From positions 1,054,001 through 1,118,000 of the forward strand of contig CBDEGR010000002.1 of NCBI GenBank assembly GCA_965237895.1: DNA of 64,000 nucleotides. The letters are read 5' to 3'. Of the stretch, positions 1 through 6,875 are shown in pieces. The notes below the pieces were generated by a model. The model saw only the letters and a list, made by a program, of their open reading frames with translations. It had not been told where the DNA came from and made no database searches. Numbering within the stretch: position 1 is the stretch's first letter; each line of letters opens with the position of its first letter. This DNA comes from CBDEGR01 sp965237895. Its GTDB lineage: Bacteria; Acidobacteriota; Terriglobia; UBA7540; JAPUME01. Position numbers and translations under genes: made by a program.

Positions 1-606
1 GTGCAGGTCCAGCGAAAAATCACTCGCCTTCAACAGTTCAAACCCCTCGGCATAGGCCTGGAGCATGCCGTACTCGATGCCGTTGTGGATCATCTTGGTA
101 AAGTGGCCCGCGCCGCTCGGCCCCACGTGCGCGTAGCCGTCCTCCGGCGCCAAGGTCTTAAAGGCCGGTTCGATCCGCTTCACCGCCTTGTCCGGCCCGC
201 CCACCATCAGGCAATAACCTTTTTCGAGACCCCAGACGCCGCCGCTGGTTCCGGCATCGACGTAGTTGATCCCCTTTTCGCTCAACTCTTTCCCGCGCCG
301 AACGGTCTCATGGTAGTTCGAGTTGCCACCGTCGATCAGCGTGTCGCCCTTGTCGAGGTGCGGCAGCAGTTCGTTGATTACCTTCGTCACCGTCTCCCCG
401 GCCGGGACCATCAGCCAGACGGCGCGCGGCGCGGAGAGCTTTTGGGCCACTTCTTCGAGCGATTTCGCGCCCACGGCGCCGAGCTTTTCGCAGCGCGCGA
501 CGGCTTCCGTCGCCGGGTCATAGGCGACGACCTTGTGGCCGCCTTTCATCAATCTTTCCGACATGGCTGCGCCCATCCGGCCCAGACCTACCATTCCGAT
601 TTCCAT
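1..606 (-). CDS. gnd: 6-phosphogluconate dehydrogenase (decarboxylating), partial
   Basis: Oxidative pentose-phosphate enzyme converting 6-phosphogluconate to ribulose 5-phosphate with NAD(P)+. The visible 202 residues begin with the Rossmann motif GLGRMGAAM and contain the substrate-binding stretch DGGNSNYHETVRRG and then GTSGGVWGLEKGYCLMVGG, followed by KMIHNGIEYGMLQAYAEG. The short (about 300 aa) bacterial form is the best fit, so roughly a third of the protein lies beyond the left edge. The ATG is preceded by a GAAAGGA ribosome site lying inside the truncated aldo/keto reductase that overlaps it. Function is confident; cofactor preference cannot be read from this part. Confidence 0.93.
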   Translation of the reverse strand, partial: MEIGMVGLGRMGAAMSERLMKGGHKVVAYDPATEAVARCEKLGAVGAKSLEEVAQKLSAPRAVWLMVPAGETVTKVINELLPHLDKGDTLIDGGNSNYHETVRRGKELSEKGINYVDAGTSGGVWGLEKGYCLMVGGPDKAVKRIEPAFKTLAPEDGYAHVGPSGAGHFTKMIHNGIEYGMLQAYAEGFELLKASDFSLDLH

Positions 607-1271
607 GGATGATTCCTTTCAACCTTGTGTTTGCCGGTGAGCATGTCGCCGGCCAGAGGGTTGTACGGCACGACGGCCACTTCGAACTCCTTGCAGAAGG
701 GGAGGTATTCCTCTTCGATTCCCCGCGCCAGCAGGTTGTACATGGGCTGCGAGATGCGCGGCAGCGCAGTGCCCTTCTTTTCCGATAGGGAGTGAATCTG
801 CGCTACCTGCCAAGCGGCGTAGTTTGAGACGGCCGAGTGGCGGACCTTGCCCTCGCGGATGAACGCGGCCATCGTCTCCAAGGTCTCCGTAATCGGCACG
901 TCGTAGTCAGGCTGATGGAGGTAGCAGATGTCGAGGGTTTCGGTCTGCAAACGCTGAAGGCTTGCCTCGAGCGCCTTCCGCATGGCCGCCTGCGATAGGC
1001 CGATGTCGTCGGCGCCGTCGCCCATCTTGCCGCGGACTTTGCTGGCCAGAATCACCTTGTCGCGGCGGGGCTTGAGCCAATTTCCCAGGATCACCTCCGA
1101 GCCTCCCTGATTGTAAAGGTTAGCCGTGTCGATGAAGTTGATTCCCGCCTCCAGGCAGCGGTCGAGCATCCGGTGCGCGTCCGGCTCGGAGACTTGCGAG
1201 CCGAAGGTCATCGTTCCCATCGAAAGACGGGAGACTTTCAGTTCGGTCTTCGGTAAAAGGCGATATTCCAT
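588..1271 (-). pseudogene. Aldo/keto reductase, C-terminally truncated
   Basis: The N-terminal two thirds of an aldo/keto reductase barrel: MEYRLLPKTELKVSRLSMGT start, FIDTANLYNQGGSE with the catalytic Asp and Tyr, Lys in VILASKV, and His in ICYLHQPD. The family is usually 310-340 residues. This frame stops after 227, just past LTGKHK, and its last codons already run over the gnd start, so about 90 residues are missing. A deletion that fused this gene to gnd is the simplest explanation. The remaining protein lacks the C-terminal cofactor-binding segment and is unlikely to be active. ATG at 1271 is chosen because family homology begins there. Confidence 0.8.
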
Positions 1272-1302
1272 GGGCGCAGTTCCTTTTGAAATTTGGATTG
1301 AG

Positions 1303-1848
1303 TTATACCGGCACGGTTTCAAGCTGTGCCGCAAGCGCGGTTTTATGCGCCTGCTCGTGGGCCAGCAGCCGGCGCTTGGTCTCGAGGCCACCTCCGTATC
1401 CGCCCAAGGCGCCGTCCCCAGCGATCACGCGATGGCAGGGAATGATAATGGCCACCGGATTATTGTGGTTCGCCATGCCGACGGCGCGCGAGGCTCCGGG
1501 CTTGCCCATACGGCGGGCGATCTCTCCGTAGCTGCGGGTTTCGCCATAGGGGATGCGGCAGAGTTCCTCCCAATCCGCAAGTTGAAAATGGGTCCCTCGC
1601 AGGTCGAGCGGAACCGTGAAGCGTGCGAGCTTGCCCCGCGAGTAGGCGGCCAGCTCGTCCAGCGCAACGCGGTTCGCCGCCCGGGACTCTGAAATACTCG
1701 AAATTCCCATCCGCTCGGCAAGCGGTTTGAGGTGCGCCTCCGGGTTTCCGGAATTCAGAAAATGGAGGCAGGCAAGGCCTCGGGCGGAGGAGCCGACAAG
1801 CAGGCGTCCCCAGGGCGACTCCCAGGTGGCGTAGGTGAGCGAGTCCAT
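1303..1848 (-). CDS. ogt: Methylated-DNA--protein-cysteine S-methyltransferase
   Basis: Suicide DNA-repair protein that takes the methyl group of O6-methylguanine onto its active-site cysteine. The 181-residue product has an N-terminal ribonuclease-H-like domain and a C-terminal helix-turn-helix domain with IPYGETRSYGEIARRMG, the arginine-finger region RAVGMANHNNP, the active site PCHRV and GGYGGGLETKRRLL. The ATG at 1848 is preceded by GAAGGAG at good spacing; a longer in-frame extension upstream has no family similarity. It is transcribed in the same direction as the truncated reductase 31 bp downstream. Confidence 0.93.
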   Translation of the reverse strand: MDSLTYATWESPWGRLLVGSSARGLACLHFLNSGNPEAHLKPLAERMGISSISESRAANRVALDELAAYSRGKLARFTVPLDLRGTHFQLADWEELCRIPYGETRSYGEIARRMGKPGASRAVGMANHNNPVAIIIPCHRVIAGDGALGGYGGGLETKRRLLAHEQAHKTALAAQLETVPV

Positions 1849-2153
1849 CGGGTTCTCCTTCCTGGTGTTGGTGGTAGGAAAAGGTATCACAGTTTTCCGG
1901 GAGGAGCCATCACCGGTCCCGAGTCCTCCGGATTTGCTGTTCGGGAAGCCGGAGATCCTTCGATTTTTCGCATCCCTTAGGATTCGGGAGCATCTACTTT
2001 TAAGGAGTCGGGGAATCCCTGTGCTTTCGATCGCTGTTGATCTTGAGGGTGAGAAGGAAGTGAACCGACGGGCCGTGGTGCCGGGAAGTGAGGTGATTGT
2101 TTTAAAAATGAAAGCAAAAGAGTAGAATAGAGGTCGCATCGACCACAACCATC
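1849..2153. other. Intergenic stretch, no gene recognised
   Basis: About 305 bases between ogt and a sigma-factor fragment. Open frames exist on both strands but none has a ribosome site with recognisable protein similarity, and no stable hairpin with a T-tract was found. Confidence 0.5.
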
Positions 2154-2276
2154 ATGGAAAAATCTCCCAAGGCGGTTCTTGACGACGAGCATGTCCTCGT
2201 AGCGGAGGCGAAGGCCAGCAGTTATGAGGCGTTTGAAGAGCTGGTCAACCGTGCGGGTCCGCCATATTTTGATTGA
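2154..2276 (+). pseudogene. N-terminal fragment of an ECF-type sigma factor
   Basis: A 40-codon frame starting ATG GAA AAA reads LDDEHVLVAEAKASSYEAFEELVNR, which matches the first helix of region 2 of sigma-70 ECF factors (pattern D-LV-A-GD-AFEELV-R). Similarity stops after NR and a stop follows 8 codons later, where a full ECF factor would continue about 150 residues. No remainder was found beyond the adjacent IS1595 element, so the gene was already broken or lost its 3' part. The match is short, hence moderate confidence. Confidence 0.45.
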
Positions 2277-2334
2277 TGATGTTCCTTTGGGGGGAGATCG
2301 GCGGTTGGGAAACCCGTTGACGGTTGGATGCGGG

Positions 2335-2342
2335 TAAATTAA
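2335..2342. repeat. Left 8-bp target-site duplication of the IS1595 element
   Basis: TAAATTAA directly abuts the left inverted repeat and is identical to the 8 bases directly after the right inverted repeat. Eight bases is the duplication length characteristic of IS1595-family transposition. Confidence 0.93.
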
Positions 2343-2367
2343 GGGGATTATATACCAGTTTACCCAA
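2343..2367 (+). repeat. Left terminal inverted repeat of IS1595 element
   Basis: Begins GGGGATTATATACCAG and is the exact reverse complement of 5480-5504 over 25 bases. Confidence 0.93.
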
Positions 2368-2374
2368 AAAGACC

Positions 2375-2403
2375 TTGACAACCGGCTTCGATATGGGTAA
2401 ACT
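2375..2403 (+). promoter_or_regulatory. Probable promoter of the IS1595 transposase
   Basis: TTGACA at 2375-2380 and TAAACT at 2398-2403 are 17 bases apart, a good sigma70 arrangement, 26 bases ahead of the transposase ATG and just inside the left inverted repeat. Confidence 0.6.
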
Positions 2404-2428
2404 ACTTCCATAAATAGGAGGTAAGAAG

Positions 2429-3367
2429 ATGTCGAAGCGAGCACCTGGGAAGTACTACCGCGAGGGCCTTTCACTGATTGAGTTAACCGCCATGTTCTCC
2501 GACGATGCCAAAGCCGAAAAATGGTTTGTTGTAAATCGCTGGCCGGATGGTGTATGCTGCCCGCGTTGCAACTCCCGGAACGTTCAGGAGAGAGCTAACC
2601 GGAAGCCGCAACCCTACCGCTGTCGGAAATGTCGCAAAGACTTCTCAGTTAAGACGGATACCTTGATGCACAGTTCTCCCTTGACTTTGCGGGTTTGGGG
2701 AATCGCGCTTTATCTTCTGACTACCGGGCTTAAAGGTACGGCGAGCATGAAGCTCTACCGGGACGTGAAGGTTACGCAGAAAACCGCATGGCACCTTGCC
2801 CACCGCATCCGGGAGACTTGGAGCGACCCGCCGCCACTGTTCAAAGGTCCGGTAGAGTGCGATGAGGCATACTTCGGCGGCAAGCGGAAGAACATGCCGA
2901 AAGCCAAGCGGTCCGAGATGGAAGGGCGCGGGATTGTCGATAAGATCGCGGTAGTCGGGGCGAAGGACCGGGACAGCAATCAGGTAAACGCCCAGGTAGT
3001 CGAGTGGACCGATGCCGAGACGCTACACGGCTTTGTGTCCGAGACTGCGGCCACCGGCGCTCAGGTTTACACCGATGAGCACCGCTCCTATGAGGGCTTG
3101 CCTTTCCCGCATGAGGCCGTCAAGCATTCGGTCGGTGAGTACGTCCGGGGCCAAGCCCATACTCAGGGGATCGAGTCGTTTTGGTCGCTACTCAAACGCG
3201 GCTACCACGGAACCTACCATAAGATTTCTCCGAAGCATCTTGATCGCTACGTCGGTGAGTTCGTAGGTCGGCACAATCAACGCGAGGCAGATACGCTCGA
3301 TCAAATGTCTGCCATGGTCCGGGGCTTGGAGCACAAGAAGCTCCGCTATAAGGATTTGGTGGCGTGA
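2429..3367 (+). CDS. IS1595-family ISXO2-like transposase
   Basis: DDE-type transposase of 312 residues. An N-terminal zinc ribbon (CPRCNS at about 46 and YRCRKCRKDF at about 65) is followed by a helical region and the ISXO2-like catalytic domain: VECDEAYFGGKRK (first Asp, about 145), VYTDEHRSYEGL (second Asp) and HTQGIESFWSLLKRGYHGTYH (catalytic Glu). Length and motif order are normal, so the enzyme looks intact. An AGGAGG site precedes the ATG by 7 bases. It should act on the matching inverted repeats of this element. Confidence 0.93.
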   Translation: MSKRAPGKYYREGLSLIELTAMFSDDAKAEKWFVVNRWPDGVCCPRCNSRNVQERANRKPQPYRCRKCRKDFSVKTDTLMHSSPLTLRVWGIALYLLTTGLKGTASMKLYRDVKVTQKTAWHLAHRIRETWSDPPPLFKGPVECDEAYFGGKRKNMPKAKRSEMEGRGIVDKIAVVGAKDRDSNQVNAQVVEWTDAETLHGFVSETAATGAQVYTDEHRSYEGLPFPHEAVKHSVGEYVRGQAHTQGIESFWSLLKRGYHGTYHKISPKHLDRYVGEFVGRHNQREADTLDQMSAMVRGLEHKKLRYKDLVA

Positions 3368-3532
3368 ATACTAGAATACCTCAAAAAGTGGGAGAATCTG
3401 AAAGCGGCCTTGGCCCTCTATTTCTGCTGGTACAACTTCTGCCGGGTACATCGTACCATCCGCATGACTCCTGCGATGGAAGCTGGTATCGCAAATCGGA
3501 TTTGGAATATCAGTGATTTGCTGGTATCATAG
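3368..3532 (+). pseudogene. C-terminal remnant of an IS1-type transposase
   Basis: Directly after the IS1595 transposase stop and in the same frame, 54 codons read LKKWENLKAALALYFCWYNF, then CRVHRTIRMTPAMEAGI and a normal terminal stop. This is the C-terminal end of IS1-family transposases (motif WYNFCRVH-T-R-TPAMEAG). No start codon, catalytic Asp pair or inverted repeat belongs to it, so it is a dead remnant carried inside the IS1595 element. Confidence 0.75.
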
Positions 3533-3569
3533 GAGCTAGATAAGAGAGAACAAAAAGAGAAGGCGGCCC

Positions 3570-3774
3570 GTGACTTTTGACTTCGACATTCGGAAGACCA
3601 TTGCCGCCGTTGCTTTCCTGGCGCAAAAAGAGGACGGAGAACTGGATATGTTCTTGTCCTTGAAAATGCTCTATTTGGCTGACAAACGAGCATTGATCCT
3701 ATGGGGAAAGACGATCACGGGCGACAGGTTTGTGTCGATGCAAAAGGGTCCTGTCTTGAGCCTGATCTACAATC
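3570..3774 (+). pseudogene. Panacea (SocA/GepA-like) antitoxin domain protein, cut by IS3
   Basis: GTG start with a GAGAAGG site; the 68 genuine residues read KTIAAVAFLAQKEDGELDMF and then LSLKMLYLADKRALI, the N-terminal half of the Panacea domain (DUF4065), known from hyperpromiscuous antitoxins and the proteolysis adaptor SocA. The IS3 element interrupts it inside the SLIYNL segment; the apparent continuation to the stop at 3791 is IS sequence. No cognate toxin is visible, and the rest of the gene is not on the far side of the IS. Confidence 0.7.
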
Positions 3775-3808
3775 TGACCTGCCCCCAGTGATTGTACCAA
3801 CTCGTATG

Positions 3809-4693
3809 TTAGTTCAGCGGTAATTCTGTCCCTAGGTCGGGAGGCAGCTGCCTCCCGAGCAGCGGCGGGATTTCCATGGCCTCCGGTGCCGGTGGACGAT
3901 AACCAAGAGCACTGTGAGGTCGAACCCTGTTGTAGTGTCGCCTCCACTGCTCGATTAACACCTTCGCTTCCTGCAAGGTGTAGAAGATCTCCCGGTCGAG
4001 CAACTCGTCTCGGAGCTTCCCATTAAAGCTCTCGTTGTAGCCGTTCTCCCAGGGACTCCCGGGTTGGATGTAGAGCGTCTTCACTCCGATTCGCCCCAGC
4101 CACTCTCGTAGAGCTTGGGCGCAGAACTCCGGGCCATTATCCGAGCGAAGGTGCTCGGGCGGACCTCGGAGAACGAACAGATCGGCCAGTAGCTGCACGA
4201 CATCGTCGGATCGAATCTGGCGGGCCACCTGGATAGCCAGACATTCCCGAGTGTACTCATCGATGACCGTCAACAACCGGAAAGCCCTCCCGTCGTGAGT
4301 GCGGGCTTGGACGAAGTCGTAAGCCCAGACGTGGTTCGGACTGCAGGGGCGCAGACGAACGCACGATCCGTCGTTGAGCCAAAGGCGTCCACGCTTCGGC
4401 TGTTTCTGCGGCACTCTCAACCCCTCCCGCCTCCAGATGCGCTCCACTCTCTTATGGTTGACCCTCCAGCCGGCTCGCCGCAGCAAGGCCGTGACCCGAC
4501 GATAGCCATAGCGACCAAACCGACCGGCCAGGGTGACGATGGCCCTCGTCAGGGCATCCTCGTCGGGAGCAGCGATGCATCGATGGCGCTGGGTGGACCG
4601 GGGTTGGCTGAGCACTCGACAAGCCCGGCGTTCCGAGACACCCAACGCCTTACAGACATGCGCCGCCCACTGCCGGCGACGCGCCGGGCTTAG
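3809..4693 (-). CDS. IS3-family transposase OrfB (rve integrase core)
   Basis: Integrase-fold DDE transposase. After an HTH_21-type region (ALTRAIVTLAGRFGRYGYRR) come VWAYDFVQARTHDGRAFR with the first Asp, LRSDNGPEFCAQALREWLG with the second, and SPWENGYNESFNGKLRDEL with the catalytic Glu. The stop is at 3809. The frame is open back to 4876, but family similarity begins near LSPARRRQW at about 4693; no standard start sits there, so translation may depend on frameshifting from orfA as in other IS3 elements. Because orfA carries a stop ahead of that point, the element is probably not self-mobile. Confidence 0.85.
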   Translation of the reverse strand, partial: LSPARRRQWAAHVCKALGVSERRACRVLSQPRSTQRHRCIAAPDEDALTRAIVTLAGRFGRYGYRRVTALLRRAGWRVNHKRVERIWRREGLRVPQKQPKRGRLWLNDGSCVRLRPCSPNHVWAYDFVQARTHDGRAFRLLTVIDEYTRECLAIQVARQIRSDDVVQLLADLFVLRGPPEHLRSDNGPEFCAQALREWLGRIGVKTLYIQPGSPWENGYNESFNGKLRDELLDREIFYTLQEAKVLIEQWRRHYNRVRPHSALGYRPPAPEAMEIPPLLGRQLPPDLGTELPLN

Positions 4694-4968
4694 CCGTTTC
4701 CCCTTGTGACCTCCTGCAGAATCTGCTTGTCCAAGGTCAGGTCTGCAACCGCCCTCCTCAAGCGAGTGTTCTCCTGCTCGAGGACCTTCAACCGCTTGGC
4801 CTGATCCATCTTTAGACCGCCCTACTCCTTTCGCCAGCGGTAATAGGTCTGCTCGGTCACCCCCAACGACCGGCACACCTCGGCTACGCTGCGACCCTGG
4901 GCAAGTTCCACTTCGGTCTCTCGAAGTTTACCGATAATCTGTTCGATCGAATGCTTCCTCTTGACCAT
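4690..4968 (-). pseudogene. IS3-family OrfA with premature amber stop
   Basis: The helix-turn-helix protein of the IS3 element: MVKRKHSIEQIIGKLRETEV, then VCRSLGVTEQTYYRWRKE, an in-frame TAG at 4822-4824, and continuation in the same frame through a leucine-zipper-like KRLKVLEQENTRLRRAVADL to TLDKQILQEV and a normal stop at 4690. In related proteins the residue after RWRKE is Tyr, so a TAC to TAG change is the likely lesion. ATG at 4968 has an AGGGAGGTC site upstream. Confidence 0.85.
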
Positions 4969-5034
4969 CCTGACCTCCCTATTCCAGGTCCAACTCTAAC
5001 ATTAGAACTGGACCGGTTTGAGGGGGTCAGGTCA

Positions 5035-5093
5035 TCGTCGTGATAGACGGTCGCGGAAGGCTCAATTGAGTGAATCGGTGAAACTTTCGCCAT
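5035..5093 (-). pseudogene. 5' fragment of a small conserved gene, cut by IS3
   Basis: An AGGAGG site and ATG at 5093 open a frame reading MAKVSPIHSIEPSATVYHDD before IS3 sequence begins. The opening resembles small uncharacterised proteins that start KVSPIHS and have a VYH motif near residue 17. Only about 20 codons remain. It points toward the cut Panacea gene on the other side of the IS, so both genes lost their 3' ends here. Confidence 0.5.
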
Positions 5094-5304
5094 TGTATCC
5101 TCCATTTGAAATGATTAGTTTGAGTGGATCTGTTTTGCTATTGATTATCAAGAGATGTGTCAACATCCCCTAGGATCATGGCCATCCTTAGTATGCTACT
5201 TAATTGTCGGGTTTTCAAAGTTCAGTTTTCCCATGTAACGGTTGTGGTATGATACGAAGGGTAGAAGGAAGCGTCCCCTAATCTTTATAAGTCCCGAAAT
5301 TTAG
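5094..5304. other. Non-coding interior of the IS1595 element
   Basis: AT-richer than its surroundings; no frame with a ribosome site and no recognisable terminator or RNA was seen. It presumably holds the promoter of the passenger gene that follows. Confidence 0.4.
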
Positions 5305-5472
5305 ATGAAACCGAATCCCAAGCAGACCGAGAAAGCGAAAACTCGCCGTGGCCGTCCGGTCAAGCTGGAGATGCCGCCGCCCATCCCGGACACGCCAGAG
5401 AACGTGGCGAAGGCCATCATGCAGGGACCGCCGAAGAATGTCTGGCGGTACCTCGGCAACAAGGCCCGCTAA
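5305..5472 (+). CDS. Small basic passenger protein of the IS1595 element
   Basis: A 55-residue protein with a Lys/Arg-rich start (KAKTRRGRPVKLEMP), a PIPDTPENVAKAIM core and WRYLGNKAR end. Similar short proteins with an RGRPVK...PIPDTPENV pattern are, as I recall, often found next to IS1595-family transposases; their role is unknown. It ends only 7 bases before the right inverted repeat, which supports ownership by the element. Not a DNA-binding family I can name. Confidence 0.65.
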   Translation: MKPNPKQTEKAKTRRGRPVKLEMPPPIPDTPENVAKAIMQGPPKNVWRYLGNKAR

Positions 5473-5479
5473 GGTGGGC

Positions 5480-5504
5480 TTGGGTAAACTGGTATATAAT
5501 CCCC
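5480..5504 (-). repeat. Right terminal inverted repeat of IS1595 element
   Basis: Exact inverted copy of 2343-2367. Read outward it contains TATAAT at 5495-5500, a perfect -10 hexamer pointing into the lysine leader. Confidence 0.93.
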
Positions 5505-5512
5505 TAAATTAA
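5505..5512. repeat. Right 8-bp target-site duplication of the IS1595 element
   Basis: TAAATTAA, identical to 2335-2342 on the other side of the element. Confidence 0.93.
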
Positions 5513-5545
5513 AGTAAGAGAGTTACTTCTCTTCTCCTACCATGT

Positions 5546-5720
5546 GGGAAGGAATAGAGGCGCGGCCGTCATGAATACCTGCCGAGAGGGTTAGGGCCCG
5601 AAGAACGGCGGGGAAAGGGTCGGCTGCCGAAGCCGGGCGGGTGCCCTAGCCCCGTCGGGTTGGTTACCGGGGCTAAATCCCCGGGACTGCCGTCCTGAGA
5701 AGGATGGAGAGCTATTTCGT
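5546..5720 (+). promoter_or_regulatory. Lysine riboswitch (L box) aptamer
   Basis: The leader of the lysine operon shows the conserved L-box blocks in order: AATAGAGGCGCGG near 5553-5565, ATGAATACC, GGGGAAAGG then CTGCCGAAGC near 5611-5633, the CCCC/GGGG pairing arms of the later helices, and GACTGCCG followed by GGAGAGCTATTT near 5695-5717. The first and last blocks pair (AATAG with CTATT) to close the P1 helix. Lysine binding stabilises P1 and, with the terminator just downstream, should stop transcription. Position ahead of five lysine-pathway genes agrees. Confidence 0.9.
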
Positions 5721-5741
5721 TTCTCCAGGATTTCAGATCCG

Positions 5742-5786
5742 AACGGGTTAGCGGGATGGTTCTCAAGCTGACCCGTTTTTCTTTTT
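5742..5786 (+). terminator. Riboswitch-controlled intrinsic terminator
   Basis: AACGGGTTAGC (5742-5752) pairs with GCTGACCCGTT (5767-5777) as an 11-bp stem with one G-U, followed by a T-rich tract to 5786. It lies between the aptamer and the first lysine gene, the usual place for the off-state terminator of an L box. Confidence 0.88.
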
Positions 5787-5837
5787 CCCGATGGCGGGCG
5801 CCGCTTCCGGTGCAGGGATTGAAGGAGAAATTCTTCC

Positions 5838-6839
5838 ATGCACGTTTTTGAACTGACCAAAGAGCTGGTCAACATCGAATCGATTACCGGCAACGAGGTG
5901 AAAGTTGCCCATTACGTCCGGGATTACCTGAAGGGGCTCAAGTTTGAGACCGAGTTCCTGCCGGTGGAAGGCGAACGCGCCAACCTGTGGGCTTGGCGCG
6001 GTGAGCCGAACGTGGTCTTGAGCACTCACATGGACACGGTGCCGCCTTATCTTCCTGTCGGAGAAGATGACGACAATATCTACGGTCGAGGCTCTTGCGA
6101 CGCCAAGGGGATTCTGGCTTCGCAGGTCGCCGCCGCCGAGAAGCTCTTGGCAGAAGGCATGACGAATTTCGGCCTGCTTTTCCTGGTAGGAGAAGAGACC
6201 ACCAGCGAAGGCGCCAAGAAGGCCAATCAAGCCCCGCGCGGCTCGAAGTATATGGTCAACGGCGAGCCGACCGACAACCGATTGGCTCTCGGCACGAAAG
6301 GCGCCCTCAGATTGGAACTCACCACGCGGGGCAAGATGGCCCACTCGGCCTATCCGCACCTGGGCGAATCGGCGATTGAGAAGATGCTGGATGTGTTGAT
6401 GGATTTCCGCGCCATGGATTATCCTGTCCACCCGGTGCTGGGGGAGACGACCTACACGATTGGGTTGATCTCTGGCGGACGGGCGGCGAACGTGGTCCCC
6501 GATAAAGCGCAGGCGCAGATTCTCTTCCGCATAGTGGAGGAAAGCGAGGCATTTCGCAAGAAAGTTTTGGATCGGATCGGAGGGCGGGCCGAAATCGAGT
6601 TGGTCACCGAGTCGCCGATGTTGCTGATGGAGAAACTCAACGGGTTCGACACCGAAGTTTTCCCCTTCTGCACCGACCTGCCTTGGCTCTCCGCTTGGGG
6701 ACGACCTCTGTTGATCGGCCCCGGCTCGATCCGCCTGGCGCATACCGACCGCGAAGCGGTTCCCAAAAAAGAGCTTCTCCGCGCCGTCGATCTCTATGCT
6801 GAAATCGTTCGCTGCCTCAATGAGAACGGTGCGAGCTGA
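5838..6839 (+). CDS. dapE: M20-family deacylase, probable succinyl-diaminopimelate desuccinylase
   Basis: Di-zinc amidohydrolase of 333 residues. Metal and catalytic residues are visible: STHMDTVPP (His, Asp), GRGSCDAKG (bridging Asp), VGEETTSEGA (Glu pair), VNGEPTDN and LAHTDREAV (C-terminal His). The dimerisation domain begins near GKMAHSAYPHLGES. Location directly behind the lysine riboswitch, with dapD in the same operon, argues for the succinylase branch of the diaminopimelate pathway. It is shorter than classical DapE (about 375), so ArgE-like or another acyl-amino-acid specificity remains possible. GAAGGAG precedes the ATG. Confidence 0.75.
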   Translation: MHVFELTKELVNIESITGNEVKVAHYVRDYLKGLKFETEFLPVEGERANLWAWRGEPNVVLSTHMDTVPPYLPVGEDDDNIYGRGSCDAKGILASQVAAAEKLLAEGMTNFGLLFLVGEETTSEGAKKANQAPRGSKYMVNGEPTDNRLALGTKGALRLELTTRGKMAHSAYPHLGESAIEKMLDVLMDFRAMDYPVHPVLGETTYTIGLISGGRAANVVPDKAQAQILFRIVEESEAFRKKVLDRIGGRAEIELVTESPMLLMEKLNGFDTEVFPFCTDLPWLSAWGRPLLIGPGSIRLAHTDREAVPKKELLRAVDLYAEIVRCLNENGAS

Positions 6840-6875
6840 AAACTTTTTAAGCGGAATTGTGAAGGGACCCATGGA

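Larger units (their letters stand above)
3775..5034 (-). mobile_element. IS3-family insertion sequence with OrfA/OrfB
   Basis: A 1260-bp element, typical of IS3-family size, with ends TGACCTGCCCCC at the left and the inverted TGACCTGACCCCC at the right. It carries orfA and orfB on the minus strand. The bases outside the two ends do not form a 3-5 bp duplication, and the flanking genes differ (Panacea on the left, an unrelated small gene on the right), so sequence next to the insertion has been lost or the copy arose by recombination. Confidence 0.85.
2343..5504 (+). mobile_element. IS1595-family (ISXO2-like) element with nested insertions
   Basis: A 3162-bp element bounded by perfect 25-bp inverted repeats (2343-2367 and 5480-5504) and an exact 8-bp target duplication. 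It encodes an ISXO2-like transposase near the left end and a small basic passenger protein near the right end. Between them lie an IS1-type transposase tail, a truncated Panacea gene, a complete-ended IS3-family element and a fragment of another small gene. The intact ends and duplication show that the present outer boundaries come from one transposition event; the inner pieces arrived before or after it. The insertion lies between a likely promoter and the lysine riboswitch. Confidence 0.9.
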
